Assembly: GCA_039105265.1 (NCBI GenBank)
Contig: JAPFFF010000066.1
Coordinates: 434,001-498,000 of the forward strand
DNA from: Tritrichomonas musculus
Taxonomy: Eukaryota > Parabasalia > Tritrichomonadida > Tritrichomonadidae
Reading direction: 5' to 3'
DNA: 64,000 nt
Of the stretch, positions 10,368-22,200 are shown piece after piece. Position 1 is the first letter of the stretch, and each line of letters opens with the position of its first letter. A model generated the notes under the pieces. That model saw only the letters and a program-made list of their open reading frames with translations. It searched no databases and was not told the DNA's origin. A program made the translations under genes and the position numbers.

Positions 10368-10868
10368 TTGATTATTCTTATGAACAAAATAATACTTTCA
10401 TTTAAAAAAAGTATATTTGAGCATAAAACTCAGGATATTTGATCTATTTTAAAAAGCATATTGAGAGAAAAAATCCTAGGCATGAGGATTTTTATGAGAC
10501 TTTTTGGGATATAGCTTTTGGACATTAAGGTTCTATTTAGGAGAAATTAAATTGTGACTTCGGGAATTTGAACTTTTTTAATGCTAAATTAAAATCTAAG
10601 TTTGAGATTTTAAAATCTATTAAAAATTTTTTGTTCAAAAAATTTTAGAGATTGGGACATTTTAATGTCTTTTTACTCAAAGATTTTCAGATTTAAAAAT
10701 ATTTCAATTGGAATTTGGTCTTAAATTTTTGGAAATAAAAAATTAAAATGACATTTTACACCAACAAATTTGGAAATAACTTTTTTAAATATAGATTTTA
10801 AGTTGTAACTTTTGGAATTGAAAATTTTATCTCGACTTTTTAGGAAATCAAGTTCGAGTCCGCCTATA
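10368..10868 (-). repeat. foldback element, right inverted arm
   Basis: This is the reverse complement of the left arm, beginning after a T run at TTTGATTATTCTTATGAAC and ending CGAGTCCGCCTATA. Small open frames inside it are not coding. Confidence 0.88.
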
Positions 10869-11506
10869 ATAAATAAAATTGGTCAAAAAATTGAATACTT
10901 TACACAAATATTTTTTATTCATAATAATGATCACAGAATGTCTACGACCAAAAATTTTCTTTTGATATTATGTCTATATATATCATTTATAAAGTTGACT
11001 TTATATTTATATTTTTGAATAAACCTGGAAAGATTAGTTCGTCTTCGCGCCTCAAATATCATTCTTTTTAGTATTTTACACTAAATACATGAAACAGATG
11101 TCATATACACTTTAAAATTATGCGTATTTCACTAATATTATGAAAATTATGTTCAAATTAAAGACAAAATTAAAATGAGCACTTGTATTATTGTATACTC
11201 AAATTGCTTTATTTATTTCTTGGTCAACTATTTGGCAATTTAAGTACATTCTACCTAAAAAATATTGTATATATGAACCATCGTACTGATGATCAAAATC
11301 ATTGTCTTTTAGTGTATTAAAATTTATAATTTTAATATATAAACGATACAAATTATACTTTTAAAATAAAAATTAGATTATAATTTATTAATTCTAAAAA
11401 TATAATGAGATATTTTTATTTATATAATTAATAATTGAAAGCTTTACAAAGTTTATTAAATTCAATTTTTTCAAATAAAAAATATACATTTGATAAAATA
11501 AAGAAA
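10869..11506. other. intergenic upstream of the HECT ligase gene
   Basis: AT-rich with no recognised gene. An ATG at 11405 is in frame with the HECT gene but is followed after eight codons by TAATAA. The frame then stays open from 11435 without an ATG until 11507. Confidence 0.5.
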
Positions 11507-14500
11507 ATGGCTTTAAATCATTCTCTCTTGCTTCAATCTACCAAAATATCAGATGAATCCAATTTACTTTATAACATCCATCAATCGATTATAGATTTAG
11601 AAAGTGATCCACCAGAAAAAGAAATTCATATTTTATTAAAACAATCTATATTATATCTTGATGAATATTTTGATCAGCAAACCATAGATGATCTTTTTAT
11701 TCTTATTTTCCAGTGTTTTTCCCACATTTCCAATAAAAACAATGATTTTTACAAAGAAATATATTCTAATTACAAAAAAAATTCGAATAGGCTCATCATT
11801 TTTGCTATGGTATTTTCGGAATACGATGAAAAATCATCATTTGATGATCTTCCAAATTTAATAAATAATATATTAGACCAAATTTCCCAACAAATTCAAA
11901 CTCCAAAATATACATTCAAAATCTACGACAATGAAATCAATCCAAAATATGTTGGAAATTTCATTATTAATATTCTTTTAATGACCGAACTAAATGAGAA
12001 TTTAATTTCAACTTTTTTCCCATACATTTTTATGCAAAACAATTTATCTGATATTAAAATAAGGAAGCTTATTCAAAAAGTTAGAAATTCAAAATTTGAA
12101 TCAGTTTTACCTGAATTTATTTTAAAAGATAAAAGAATCTATTCTAATTTTCAACAAGATAATTGGTCAGTTATAATTCCAAAAATATCTAAACAAACAT
12201 TTTTACAGCTTTTTCCATATTTAGATGAATTTTATTCGGATATTTTATATTTAAATCGAACTTTAGCATTGTCAATTTTAGAAAAATATATAGAACTTAA
12301 TATTGATTTCAAAAGTGATTGCAAATTGAACATTAAAATATTAAAATCATTTAATGAAATAATGATGACTCCGTCAATTTTTAATTACTTGTCAAATTAT
12401 AATGTTGATTTTGAAGAATATTCACTTTTTAAATACATATCAATTGATAGTCTCGAAAAAATATTATCAGAATCGAATAATTTAAAATCATATGAAAAAA
12501 TTGTTGATTATGATTTTAAAGATAAAAATGTCGAAGCATTTTCTGATAAAAAATTTTGGGTTCATTTATTTTCTGTAATATCTTCATCAAAAGTGAAATA
12601 TTCAGAAAAATTGTTAATAAAATTTGTGTCACTTTTTGAAAGATATATTGAACCAAATAAATCATATGAAATAATTGAATCAATGATTTTTAATGAATTT
12701 CCAACAGCTAACAATGGAAATTACTTTCTATGCGATTTAATCAAAAATTTTGATTTTGAATATAAAAATGATTTCAATATCAACCAAGAAATTTTGTTCA
12801 GAAAAATTATAGAAAGCAAAATTTTTCCACTTCCATCATTTTGGTCTTTATTTACTCAAGATTTGGCAGAAACATTTTTACAAAATAATGATGCTATGTC
12901 TTTATATGCTTTTTGTTTTTCTAAGCAAATTGATGAAGAACATGAATTTAAAAATATTAAAATTGAGATTAATCCATTAAAAGATTCAAATTTAATTTTC
13001 AAACTTATCAAAAATAAAAATTTAGATTTATTGACCAATATGAATGAAGAATCATTATTATTTGTAATTTCCTCATTTCTTTATTTTAAATACCCTTTAT
13101 ACGTTACAATAAAAAAGTTAACAATTGATACAGTTATACCATTTTTTGCAATTTCATTTCTTTGTGAAGATGTTCCATTTTATTTAATTGATTCTGAATT
13201 GACAGACTTAATTATGAAAGCAATGCGATATTTACCAAAGAGAAATTCGCCTCTTTCTATTGAATCAATTAATTCAATTTTATTAAATTCAAATTATTTT
13301 GAATTTCATTTTTATGATATTTTAATTAATCAACTTATTGAAGGAAATTATGCTTGTGATCATTTGATATTAATTCGAAAATTATTTGAATTATCTAATA
13401 GATACTATGATGATATTCAAATTAAATATTTATTTGATAAGAATGGAATAAATCTATTTAATTATCTTATTCAAAACATATCAATAATTTCCTGTTTTGA
13501 TAACATTAAATTTAATATAAAAATTTTGAATTTGAATAAGATTATATCGTTATCAAATAATTACAAATATGCAGTAAATACAATTAATTTTATAAACAAT
13601 TATTGCACATATTCTTGGCCTGATAATCAATTTAAAATTTTATTTGAACAATTAATTGATCTGGCCACAAAAAAATTGAAAGCAGAAGATTTCATAATTT
13701 TATATGAATGCATAGAAAAAAATCAATTATATAAAAAACTATCATTTAATAACGTTTCAATCGATATAAATACAATTATAGATAAAATATCTATATATAA
13801 AATATTAATCAATAATGATGAATGGTCATTTAATTTCTATTTTGAATTGTTATTTAAAACATTAATGAAAGAAAAATCAATTGCAAATGACTATTTTGTT
13901 ATTCAGCTTGAAAAATTATCATGTGAACAATCAGTAAATCTTCGATCAAGTCTTTTTTCCCAATATATAGATAATTTTCTTTTTCAAAATACATTCAAAA
14001 ATATTTTTAGTTATCATTCAGAATCACGAAAATTTATTCGAAAACCACATTTTCAAAGTATTACATATCCTCAATCAAAAACGGGCCTTTCAATTATTTC
14101 AAAATTATTAAAAATTGGAAATTATCAAGCTTTTTATTTTCTTTTTTATATTGCATCAACATTTCCATTTCTTTTTATATCTAATCCACAAAAAGTTTTC
14201 ACAGCAATCCTTCAAAAACTTGATTCATTTTCTATTATTTGCACCATTGAAGATAATTCAAATGAAATATTAAAAGATGATTTAAAAATTTCTCTTTTGG
14301 CTTTTGAATTACTCGTATCGTTATTATATTCAGTTAAAATTCTTGATGCATTTCTTCCTTGGCTTTTTGAAAAAATTTTTACATTTTCACCTTCTCAAAT
14401 TCTTTCAATGACTTACATTCTCAACACTCTTTATAAAACAAAGAAAGTTAAAAATGTAACATTGGCCATATCAATTAAATTCAATTTTCCAGAAATTGCA

Positions 14501-17134
14501 AGCAAACTTCTTGAAATTGATGTACCTAAAGAAATTCGAAACATTTATAAAGAAAATATTTTTTCTATATTAAATAAGCATTATGAATTATTGAATAAAT
14601 TAAATCATAATAAAAAAATGATTTTTGTTGATGAAATGGCTTGTTTAGAAAATCCATTTGAAATAGCATTTAATAACTTTTCAACAATTTTTCCGCGAAA
14701 ATTTGAATCAATTGAATTCCCACAAATAAATAATTATCATATAACGAATTTTTTGGATTCAATTAAATATCAAGTAATGTTTGATGTTTTAATTCTTGAT
14801 GATGAATATAAAGACATAGTTTCAAAAGCTATGAAGTTAGAATCAAATAGATTTAAAAAATGTTCTTCTTTTGAAATTGATGATGATTTTCATGATAATT
14901 ATTCGTTAAATATTCGTTTTTGTGCAAAACAACCAAATTGGATTTATAAATGGCTAATTAAAGATAAAAAGTTTCCATGTTTTGTTGAGCATAAAAAAAT
15001 TTTAAGAAATGTCATTAAAAAAATAAATAAATTTGAAAAAGAAACTGATGAACAAAATAACGATGTTGATTGGATTGACATAGATTATTACTTTTTAGAT
15101 CAATTTTGCCAAAACAATTTATTTAACGTAATAATTAAAGAAATTGAAACAAATGAAATTAATGTTTATTCATTAATTTCGCCATTAATTAAAAATATAA
15201 CAGAAAATCAAGTTGGATTAAATTGTTTTCTCTCTGTTATTATAATTTACATATTGGAACATAAATATGATAAGATTAAAATAATAAAAAAGATATTTGA
15301 TTCATTTTCAAAAGAAAATTTTGAATCAGTTACAAATAATTTATTTGATTTAGCTTTGATTCCTGAATATAGAACGAATTCTTTATTCATATTATACATA
15401 GCATCATTATTATTAAAAATTGATATAATTCCAAGTAATATCGGCCATTTGATTGGATTCATGCTGATTTCAGATAATCAAGAAATAATTGAACAATCAT
15501 TAAAAATATGTGAAAAAATTGATTTCGAATATTTGAAAGACATACAAAAAGTCTTAAGAAAAGTAATTGACAATCAAATTAATGCAAAAAATACACCTTC
15601 AATTTCAACGTTCAAGTTGATTATTCATATAATACCAACATATGCTAAAGATAATATAAAAATTTCAAAAAAAATATTAAATAAAACGATACAAAATTAT
15701 CGTGAAGGTAAAAATCAAGATAATGAAGCACTTGATTTAATTTTCTTTTTATTATGTAAATTATCACCTGAGCGACAAGATAACCAAGTGATTATTCCAA
15801 ATGATGAAATCGACTTTTCACAGTCATTTAAAAACTCATGGACTCAATCTGGAAATCTATCGATATTAAGAAAAGCACCACCAAATCTTGTTAACGAAGA
15901 CCCAACTTTTTGGAATTTATACAACGAACATAGATTATTTTTAAATGATATTGTAACAGAAAATGAAGATTTAATAGAAAAACTACATTTTTTGGAAGAT
16001 TATCCTGAATTATTGATATTAGATAAACGGTTGGCATTATTTAGAAAGAAGATGAAAAATAAAATAAATGAAGATATTCAACAAGTAATTCGTGTAAATC
16101 GTTCAAATATACTTGAAAATTCATTCGATGCATTTAATTCACTATCTCGTCATGAATGGCTTTATAAAATAAAGGTGAGATTTGAAAATGAAAGTGGAGT
16201 TGATATGGGCGGTCTTACTAAAGAATGGTTCACATTAGTTACCAAAGAACTGTTCAATCCAAACTTTGCTCTTTTTGTTTTATGTGAAAACAAGAGTTAT
16301 AAACCTAATCAGTTATCAAGTATCAATCAAGATCATATTGAATATTTTAATTTTGCTGGAAAATTCATTGCTCGTGCAATCATTCAAGGTCAATGTATAA
16401 ATGCACATTTTTGTCGATCATTTTATCGACAAATTTTAAGACATCAAATTAAATTAAAAGATCTCGATGACCTTGGATCAAATGTTTACAATTCAATGCA
16501 ACATATTTTAAAAAATGATCCAGAACCTCTTGGATTGAATTTTACAACTAACATCGATGAATATGGATCATGTAAAACGATTTTGTTGAAAGAAAATGGT
16601 GATGAAATTGATGTTACAAATGAAAATAAAGTTGAATATGCAACTTTATACGCAAATTATTATTTAAGAAAATCAATTATTGATCAAGTTACTGCATTTT
16701 GCAAAGGTTTTAATTACCTAATTCCACACGATGAAATTAAAATGTTTTCACCTGATGAACTTGATTTAATTATTTGTGGAATTCCTGAAATTGATGTCAA
16801 TGACATGAGAGAAAATACTTCATATGTTGAGCCATATTCTGAAAATCACCCTGTTGTGTTATTGTTCTTCAGTGCTATTTCAAAATGGGATCCTGAAAAT
16901 TTGGCAAAATTTCTTTTGTTTTTGACTGGTTCTTCACAAGTTCCTGTGAATGGATTTAAAGATTATGCTGATGCTGAAACACCAATTACTATCGCTCCTG
17001 GTGGTGATAGAACTAGATTGTGTGTGGCTCATACTTGCTTTAATACGCTCGATTTACCTGAATATGAAGATGAAGATGAATTGAATGAAAAATTGATGCA
17101 ATCTATTCAAGAATGCGAATTTGGAATTTCATAA
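11507..17134 (+). CDS. giant HECT-domain E3 ubiquitin-protein ligase
   Basis: From the first usable ATG at 11507 this gives 1,875 residues. Coding-like sequence (LQSLLNSIFSNKKYTF) precedes the ATG from 11435 but carries no ATG, so the true N-terminus is uncertain. About the first 1,500 residues are helical, HEAT/armadillo-like and otherwise unassigned, as in large HUWE1/UPL-type ligases. The HECT domain fills the last 350 or so residues: LYKIKVRFENESGVDMGGLTKEWF, FNFAGKFIARAI, PEPLGLNFT, and the catalytic cysteine in HTCFNTLDLP (about C1844, 31 residues from the end, the usual distance). HECT ligases accept ubiquitin from an E2 on this cysteine and pass it to a substrate lysine. Substrates are unknown. 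No membrane span is evident. The gene lies between the two copies of the duplicated BTB-like/F5-8C segment. Confidence 0.93.
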   Translation: MALNHSLLLQSTKISDESNLLYNIHQSIIDLESDPPEKEIHILLKQSILYLDEYFDQQTIDDLFILIFQCFSHISNKNNDFYKEIYSNYKKNSNRLIIFAMVFSEYDEKSSFDDLPNLINNILDQISQQIQTPKYTFKIYDNEINPKYVGNFIINILLMTELNENLISTFFPYIFMQNNLSDIKIRKLIQKVRNSKFESVLPEFILKDKRIYSNFQQDNWSVIIPKISKQTFLQLFPYLDEFYSDILYLNRTLALSILEKYIELNIDFKSDCKLNIKILKSFNEIMMTPSIFNYLSNYNVDFEEYSLFKYISIDSLEKILSESNNLKSYEKIVDYDFKDKNVEAFSDKKFWVHLFSVISSSKVKYSEKLLIKFVSLFERYIEPNKSYEIIESMIFNEFPTANNGNYFLCDLIKNFDFEYKNDFNINQEILFRKIIESKIFPLPSFWSLFTQDLAETFLQNNDAMSLYAFCFSKQIDEEHEFKNIKIEINPLKDSNLIFKLIKNKNLDLLTNMNEESLLFVISSFLYFKYPLYVTIKKLTIDTVIPFFAISFLCEDVPFYLIDSELTDLIMKAMRYLPKRNSPLSIESINSILLNSNYFEFHFYDILINQLIEGNYACDHLILIRKLFELSNRYYDDIQIKYLFDKNGINLFNYLIQNISIISCFDNIKFNIKILNLNKIISLSNNYKYAVNTINFINNYCTYSWPDNQFKILFEQLIDLATKKLKAEDFIILYECIEKNQLYKKLSFNNVSIDINTIIDKISIYKILINNDEWSFNFYFELLFKTLMKEKSIANDYFVIQLEKLSCEQSVNLRSSLFSQYIDNFLFQNTFKNIFSYHSESRKFIRKPHFQSITYPQSKTGLSIISKLLKIGNYQAFYFLFYIASTFPFLFISNPQKVFTAILQKLDSFSIICTIEDNSNEILKDDLKISLLAFELLVSLLYSVKILDAFLPWLFEKIFTFSPSQILSMTYILNTLYKTKKVKNVTLAISIKFNFPEIASKLLEIDVPKEIRNIYKENIFSILNKHYELLNKLNHNKKMIFVDEMACLENPFEIAFNNFSTIFPRKFESIEFPQINNYHITNFLDSIKYQVMFDVLILDDEYKDIVSKAMKLESNRFKKCSSFEIDDDFHDNYSLNIRFCAKQPNWIYKWLIKDKKFPCFVEHKKILRNVIKKINKFEKETDEQNNDVDWIDIDYYFLDQFCQNNLFNVIIKEIETNEINVYSLISPLIKNITENQVGLNCFLSVIIIYILEHKYDKIKIIKKIFDSFSKENFESVTNNLFDLALIPEYRTNSLFILYIASLLLKIDIIPSNIGHLIGFMLISDNQEIIEQSLKICEKIDFEYLKDIQKVLRKVIDNQINAKNTPSISTFKLIIHIIPTYAKDNIKISKKILNKTIQNYREGKNQDNEALDLIFFLLCKLSPERQDNQVIIPNDEIDFSQSFKNSWTQSGNLSILRKAPPNLVNEDPTFWNLYNEHRLFLNDIVTENEDLIEKLHFLEDYPELLILDKRLALFRKKMKNKINEDIQQVIRVNRSNILENSFDAFNSLSRHEWLYKIKVRFENESGVDMGGLTKEWFTLVTKELFNPNFALFVLCENKSYKPNQLSSINQDHIEYFNFAGKFIARAIIQGQCINAHFCRSFYRQILRHQIKLKDLDDLGSNVYNSMQHILKNDPEPLGLNFTTNIDEYGSCKTILLKENGDEIDVTNENKVEYATLYANYYLRKSIIDQVTAFCKGFNYLIPHDEIKMFSPDELDLIICGIPEIDVNDMRENTSYVEPYSENHPVVLLFFSAISKWDPENLAKFLLFLTGSSQVPVNGFKDYADAETPITIAPGGDRTRLCVAHTCFNTLDLPEYEDEDELNEKLMQSIQECEFGIS

Positions 17135-17592
17135 TTCTTTTTTACTAAATTTTTTTTTACTATTTAATTGCTTTTAGTTAATAACATTAAATATAATAGT
17201 ATCATCATTTTATAATAATTCCAATACCTACATAAGCCCTAGGTTACTTATATTTTTTTTTCAAGTTTATTATCAATTAAAAGATCATTTATAATTATAT
17301 ATTACTATATTAAATACCAAATTCATCATTGTTTCAGGCACTTTACCTAAATATTGACCATAAGATGGCGAAATCATAATTTTGTTTAATTTATTTGCGT
17401 GAGTACACCATCAGTCTTTTAATTCAATCAAATTATTTGGAAAATAAATTTTCTGAAATTTATTACTATAAATCGTGCTGACTGCCGAATCTTCAAATTT
17501 GAAGCAATCGACAAATACAAGAGATTCAACATAATTTTTTCAAAAAATTTTCAAATATAAATGATTATTTTCTTTTTCTTTTTTTTTTTTAT
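17135..17592. other. intergenic; right part belongs to duplication copy 2
   Basis: The first 130 bases are unique AT-rich DNA after the HECT stop. From 17266 the sequence is the 3' flank of the duplicated gene, matching 7824-8138. Confidence 0.6.
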
Positions 17593-18543
17593 TTATACAA
17601 TTGATCCGAAGAATTCCATACATGATAAGCATATGCTGTATTTTGCAATACATTTTGGCATCCAATTCTCTAATTGTACATATCTGATGTATCTGTAATG
17701 CATTCTGCTTTTTCTTTCACACTCGAAATGTTGGCATAAGTGTGGTCCATTCATTTCCTCTCTGTTTTGTTTGATATCGATTAAGTCCCATGCATTTTGA
17801 TCGTTTGATCCAATGATTTTCCATGATTTTGGATGGCAATTCATGTTTGGAGCATGCTCACTCGAACGAATTGTATATGATGTAACATTAATTTTACTCT
17901 GGACAAAGTCGAATTCAATCCATGCATCTTTTTTCGTGTATACTTTGCCATCATTAAAGTAGTTGATGTAGACTTTATCAATGTTATCATCATATTGTAT
18001 TAAATGAGACAAAGGATAGTATGGACACATCGATGCACCACCAGTAAGTTTCAAATATTTTCCTGTTCCATCGAGGCTGTCTCCTGTGTTTCTTCTGATG
18101 TATGATATGATACCATCCAATTTATCGTTGTGAAATTTGCAGAAGACTTTTGGTTTTTCACCATCAAGAACACTGACCATGGCTTGAAAGAATTCTTGTT
18201 CTTGTCCTTCATTTTCTAGATCACCATGATCAATCATCTTGCCAATAATACCGACTATTTCATTTGCTTTGATTTTTCTATTCAACATTTGTTCCAAATG
18301 GCTTATGTCAAAACTGTATTGATTGATCGTTGGATCTTTGACATATTCTTCTTCAATTATTTCAGAAATAATTCGAACTTTGTTGACTGTCGAATTTATG
18401 ATAATTTTCTTCTCTTCTTCTATTATAATGCCACCATTTTCATCATTGGTTCTTTTGATTGTAAAAATGACTATAAATTTCCCACTGAAATCATTTTCTA
18501 ATAATCTTTTTAATGAAGATATTGGAGTTTTATAAGCAATCAT
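17593..18543 (-). CDS. BTB-like plus F5/8 type C (discoidin) domain protein, copy 2
   Basis: This 316-residue paralogue of the gene at 8139-9101 has the same start context and the same C-terminal discoidin-type domain. Both copies are open along their full length despite the noncoding changes around them, which suggests either a recent copy or selection on both. The shorter loop (IDHGDLENEG) replaces IDRHCEEMNLENEG. A role as a cytosolic adaptor is inferred from the family. Confidence 0.8.
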   Translation of the reverse strand: MIAYKTPISSLKRLLENDFSGKFIVIFTIKRTNDENGGIIIEEEKKIIINSTVNKVRIISEIIEEEYVKDPTINQYSFDISHLEQMLNRKIKANEIVGIIGKMIDHGDLENEGQEQEFFQAMVSVLDGEKPKVFCKFHNDKLDGIISYIRRNTGDSLDGTGKYLKLTGGASMCPYYPLSHLIQYDDNIDKVYINYFNDGKVYTKKDAWIEFDFVQSKINVTSYTIRSSEHAPNMNCHPKSWKIIGSNDQNAWDLIDIKQNREEMNGPHLCQHFECERKSRMHYRYIRYVQLENWMPKCIAKYSICLSCMEFFGSIV

Positions 18544-18551
18544 TAAAATGA
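18544..18551 (-). promoter_or_regulatory. initiator (Inr) of BTB-like/F5-8C copy 2
   Basis: TCATTTTA on the minus strand, five bases from the ATG, is the same perfect TCAYWYTM match as in copy 1. The copied unit therefore includes its own core promoter. Confidence 0.6.
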
Positions 18552-18657
18552 AATGATAGAATAAAAAAAATTTTTTTAGAAAATTTTCTAAAATAATTGG
18601 AAAGTTAACTTTTTGAAATAAGACGATTAAAATTAATTTAATTTTGGGTCATAAATC

Positions 18658-19202
18658 TACTTTTTGATAGCGACTCCGCATCTAATAGTACTTCTCCAAT
18701 TGACTCCAGAATAAATATACAATTTCTTTTATAATAATTATATAAAACTTTATATTATTAAAGGAACTGGTTCCACTGATTCCAAAATATCATCCAAATT
18801 AGGATTTACAGATTTTAAAAATTTAATAAGCAAATATGGATTAAAATAAATAAATAATTATATATGATGCAATATCACATTTATTTAAATGAATTTTGGA
18901 TTTTCAATGAATATCAGAAGATCATCAAGATATACTTACTTTACAATTTTATTTTATAATTATGATTTTTAACTGAAATTTTTAATCAATCTTAAAACAA
19001 ACAAACAAAAAAGAATATTCTGGATTGTATGTAAAATTAAAAATTGTAAAAATAATGAACTTGTATTTAACGAAAAGCTAAAAGCAGATAATTTAGAAAA
19101 TGCCGTAATTTGATATAGGTAATATGAGATTAATTTTAGCAATTGAAACCAAAAATTTTATAAAAAATAAAAAAAAAGTGACATTTTCAAAAATTGAAAG
19201 AT
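18658..19202. other. intergenic with a possible coding remnant
   Basis: Mostly AT-rich. A plus-strand frame at about 18751-18849 ends IKGTGSTDSKISSKLGFTDF...YGLK and a stop. It has protein-like composition but no start and no known family, so it may be the tail of a lost gene. The rest shows nothing. Confidence 0.35.
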
Positions 19203-22200
19203 ATGGAACAAAAAGACGAGGAAATAAAACCATGTGAACCCAAATTCATCGAAACCTGCAGCAATGTTATGTTACCTTTTTCACAAGCAGATTTCGACAA
19301 AGTAGAAAAAATAGATAAACATTTTTTTTCTGATATCAAACAGTATTACATATATGAGATTAACTTTTCAAAAAATAGCAATCTTGAATATATTGATAAT
19401 AATTCATTTAGTTCATTAAATCTTTATTCAATCAATCTTCCAGGAGATTTATTAGTATTATTTCCAGAAACACTTAAAGGCTGCGATTGTTTACGTCAAA
19501 TCAATTTTATTAAAAACAGTAATAACTACAGTCATTTTGAAATTATTTGCGATGAAGCTTTTAAAGATACAAAAATCGAATCTCTTGTATTACCTGACAA
19601 TATCCAAGAAATAGGTTCAAAATGTTTCCCAGAATGTTTCAAACAAATTGAATTCGAAAAAGGCGCTCCAAAACTCCACAAAATTGGAAATTTTTGCTTT
19701 TATAACACTCAAATTAAATCATTCAATATGCCGTTAAACATTTTACCTTTTGTACAAGCTAAAAAGTGCTTTTCAAAATGTCAAAATTTGAATACAATCA
19801 ACTTTGATTATTATGTTAATGAAAATACGCCATTTAAAAATTTTGCTGAGGAAGAAGAAATGGAAGAAAAAGAAGAAAGATTGAATCGAAAAAATAAATT
19901 CAAAGATCAAATTCAAAAATTGAGAACATACAATGAAAAAGTTGCAGAAAATGAAAAAGATGTTTTTCAAATATCCCAAGATTTAGCAAGATGTTTTATG
20001 TTAAGTCAAATAAACATCAAAAAAATAACCGTTTTGTCATCAAATTTGAATTATTTTTACTTTTTCAATACACCAAATTTGATTTCAATTGAAATCCCAA
20101 AAAGTGACAATGCTCAACTAATAAAAGAAAATGGATGTTTGTATTCAAAAGATATGAAAAAGTTGATTGTTGCTGAAAGAAACATTAAAAATGTATACAT
20201 ATGTTCATGTACAAAAATTATAGGTAGAAGTTGTTTTAAAAAGTGCCAACAGTTAATTGAATTAACTTTTTCAGATGATTTAAAAAATTGTATTATTGAT
20301 AAAAAAGCATTCTTTATGTCTGGCATTAATCAGTTATATATTCCACAAGGAATAAAAAGACTTAAATCTTCATGTTTTGAACGATGTTCAAATTTGAATG
20401 AACTTAATTTCTCTGATAGAGAAAGTATAACAGAAATTGAAGAAAATGTCTTTAAATGCACTGGAATTGAAAGTGTTAATATTCCTTCATATATAACTTT
20501 AATTGGTAATTATTCTTTCCAAGCTTGCAAAAAACTTAGAAATGTAACAATTAATTCAAAATATTTACACCCTCTTACTGAAATTTATTCTACTGCTTTT
20601 TATGAATGCTTTAATTTAGAAAGATTTGAGTCTGAAACAAATTTGAGTATAATTATAAAGACATCAAATAACGATTTTTATAATAATAGCCTTATTGAAA
20701 TACCAAATACTGAAATAAATCAAAGCTTTATCAAAGATATATTAGTGAATAATAATATAATTTTTGAATGCTTTGTTACAATCAACAACAAAATATTTAC
20801 TAAAATTAAGGATAATCAAATTATAAATTACAGGTTTGAAAATGCATTTTCTAAATATGTAGAATATAAACCAATTGAATTTATTGATGATGTATATTAT
20901 TCAAATTTCAGAGAAAATATTGTCGGTTGTGACATATCGGTTGAATCATTGAATGTTCTTAATGAAACTTTGTTTATTTATTCAGAAGCGTTTAGATATT
21001 CGAACTTGAAAAAAATTGATTTTGAAATTGGATCAAAACTTAAAGAAATTGGTAAATATGCATTTTCTAATCTTCAGATTGAATACATTTCAATTCCAAA
21101 CTCTGTTGTCAAAATTGATGATTCAGCCTTTCAAGATTGCCGTCTCTTAAAACATGTGAACTTCACTTTAAAAAGTCAATTAAATTCTATTGGCAAAAGT
21201 GCATTTGAAAAAACAGCAATTGAAATAATTCTATTCCCTTCAACATTGGAATCTATCGGCGAATATGCATTTTTTGAATGTTCTAAATTGAAAACTGTAC
21301 ACAATTTTTCAAAGAAAATATATTTTGGAATGAAATCTTTTTCTCATTCGGCAATTGAAAAAATAATTTTCCCTCCAAAAGCTGTTTTTTCTGAATCATC
21401 ATTTGAAGGTTGCATGGAATTAAAAACTATAAAATTCAATGAAAAGCCTATAGATGTTGTATTTGAATCATTTTCATTTGGTTTTAGTGGATTAGAATCA
21501 ATTCATATTGAAGATAATAATGGCAATATTGTTTTTCATGATAATGTTTTTTCATTTTGTCCAAATTTAAAGAAAGTCTTTTTAAACTTAAGAATTTATG
21601 GAGATTTTGTAGATTGTATTAAATTTTCACCAAATATTGAAACAGTTGAAATAAAATTAGTTAAAGCATCTTGGCCATTATACGATTATGAAGATATAAT
21701 TAAGTTTATAAAATCAACAAAAATTAGTAAATTAGATTTTGATATTACTTATTCAAAAGCAGATTCCAATTTAAATATACATTTAGAACATAATAGTTAT
21801 GTATATAAGAATGAATTATGTTATGCAAATTTAATTGATAATAAATCATTATTTATAAATGATAATATAAATGACACTCTTATTGTACCAAGCATGGCTA
21901 AAAAATTGAATTATTTTAATGCAGTTCCATTCATTAAAAAAATTCAATGGTCTCAAAATTGTATTGTTGATGATCTTGGTGAACCAGGCTTCTTTTCATA
22001 CTATTATTTAGTTGAAATAACGATTCCGAAATTTGTTACTAAAATATCGCCGCATTTATTTGAAAATTGTCATTATTTAAAAACAGTTGAATTTGAAAAC
22101 GGATCACAATTGATCGAAATAGGTGAATATGCTTTTTCAAACACTCGCGTTGATCAAGTTATGCTTCCAGAAACAGTCCAAATAATCAGGCAATCAGCAT

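Larger units (their letters stand above)
9451..10868. mobile_element. foldback element with about 500-bp inverted terminal arms
   Basis: The left arm (about 9451-9952) and right arm (about 10368-10868) are near-perfect reverse complements, beginning TATAGGCGGACTCGAACTTG and ending with its mirror. The centre (9953-10367) is about 415 bases of AT-rich DNA with no coding capacity. A short stretch of the inner left arm is repeated in the centre at about 10321-10352. The flanks are low-complexity (AATAAATA occurs on both sides), so the target duplication cannot be fixed; 5 to 8 bp are all possible. It is non-autonomous. The first bases AGGC are shared with the two 10-bp-duplication elements at 38.8 and 55.7 kb, so a Mutator-like origin is possible but unproven. 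Confidence 0.85.
17266..18657. repeat. segmental duplication, copy 2 (1.39 kb)
   Basis: This is the same block, in the same orientation, as 7824-9215, and it has the same overall length. Differences are scattered substitutions, a poly-T change near 17580 and a coding indel near 18220. Confidence 0.9.

Noticed and set aside
10812-11018. 68-codon frame beginning in the right arm of the foldback element
   Set aside because: It runs from the inverted arm across its border into flanking DNA, so it cannot be an ancestral gene of either.
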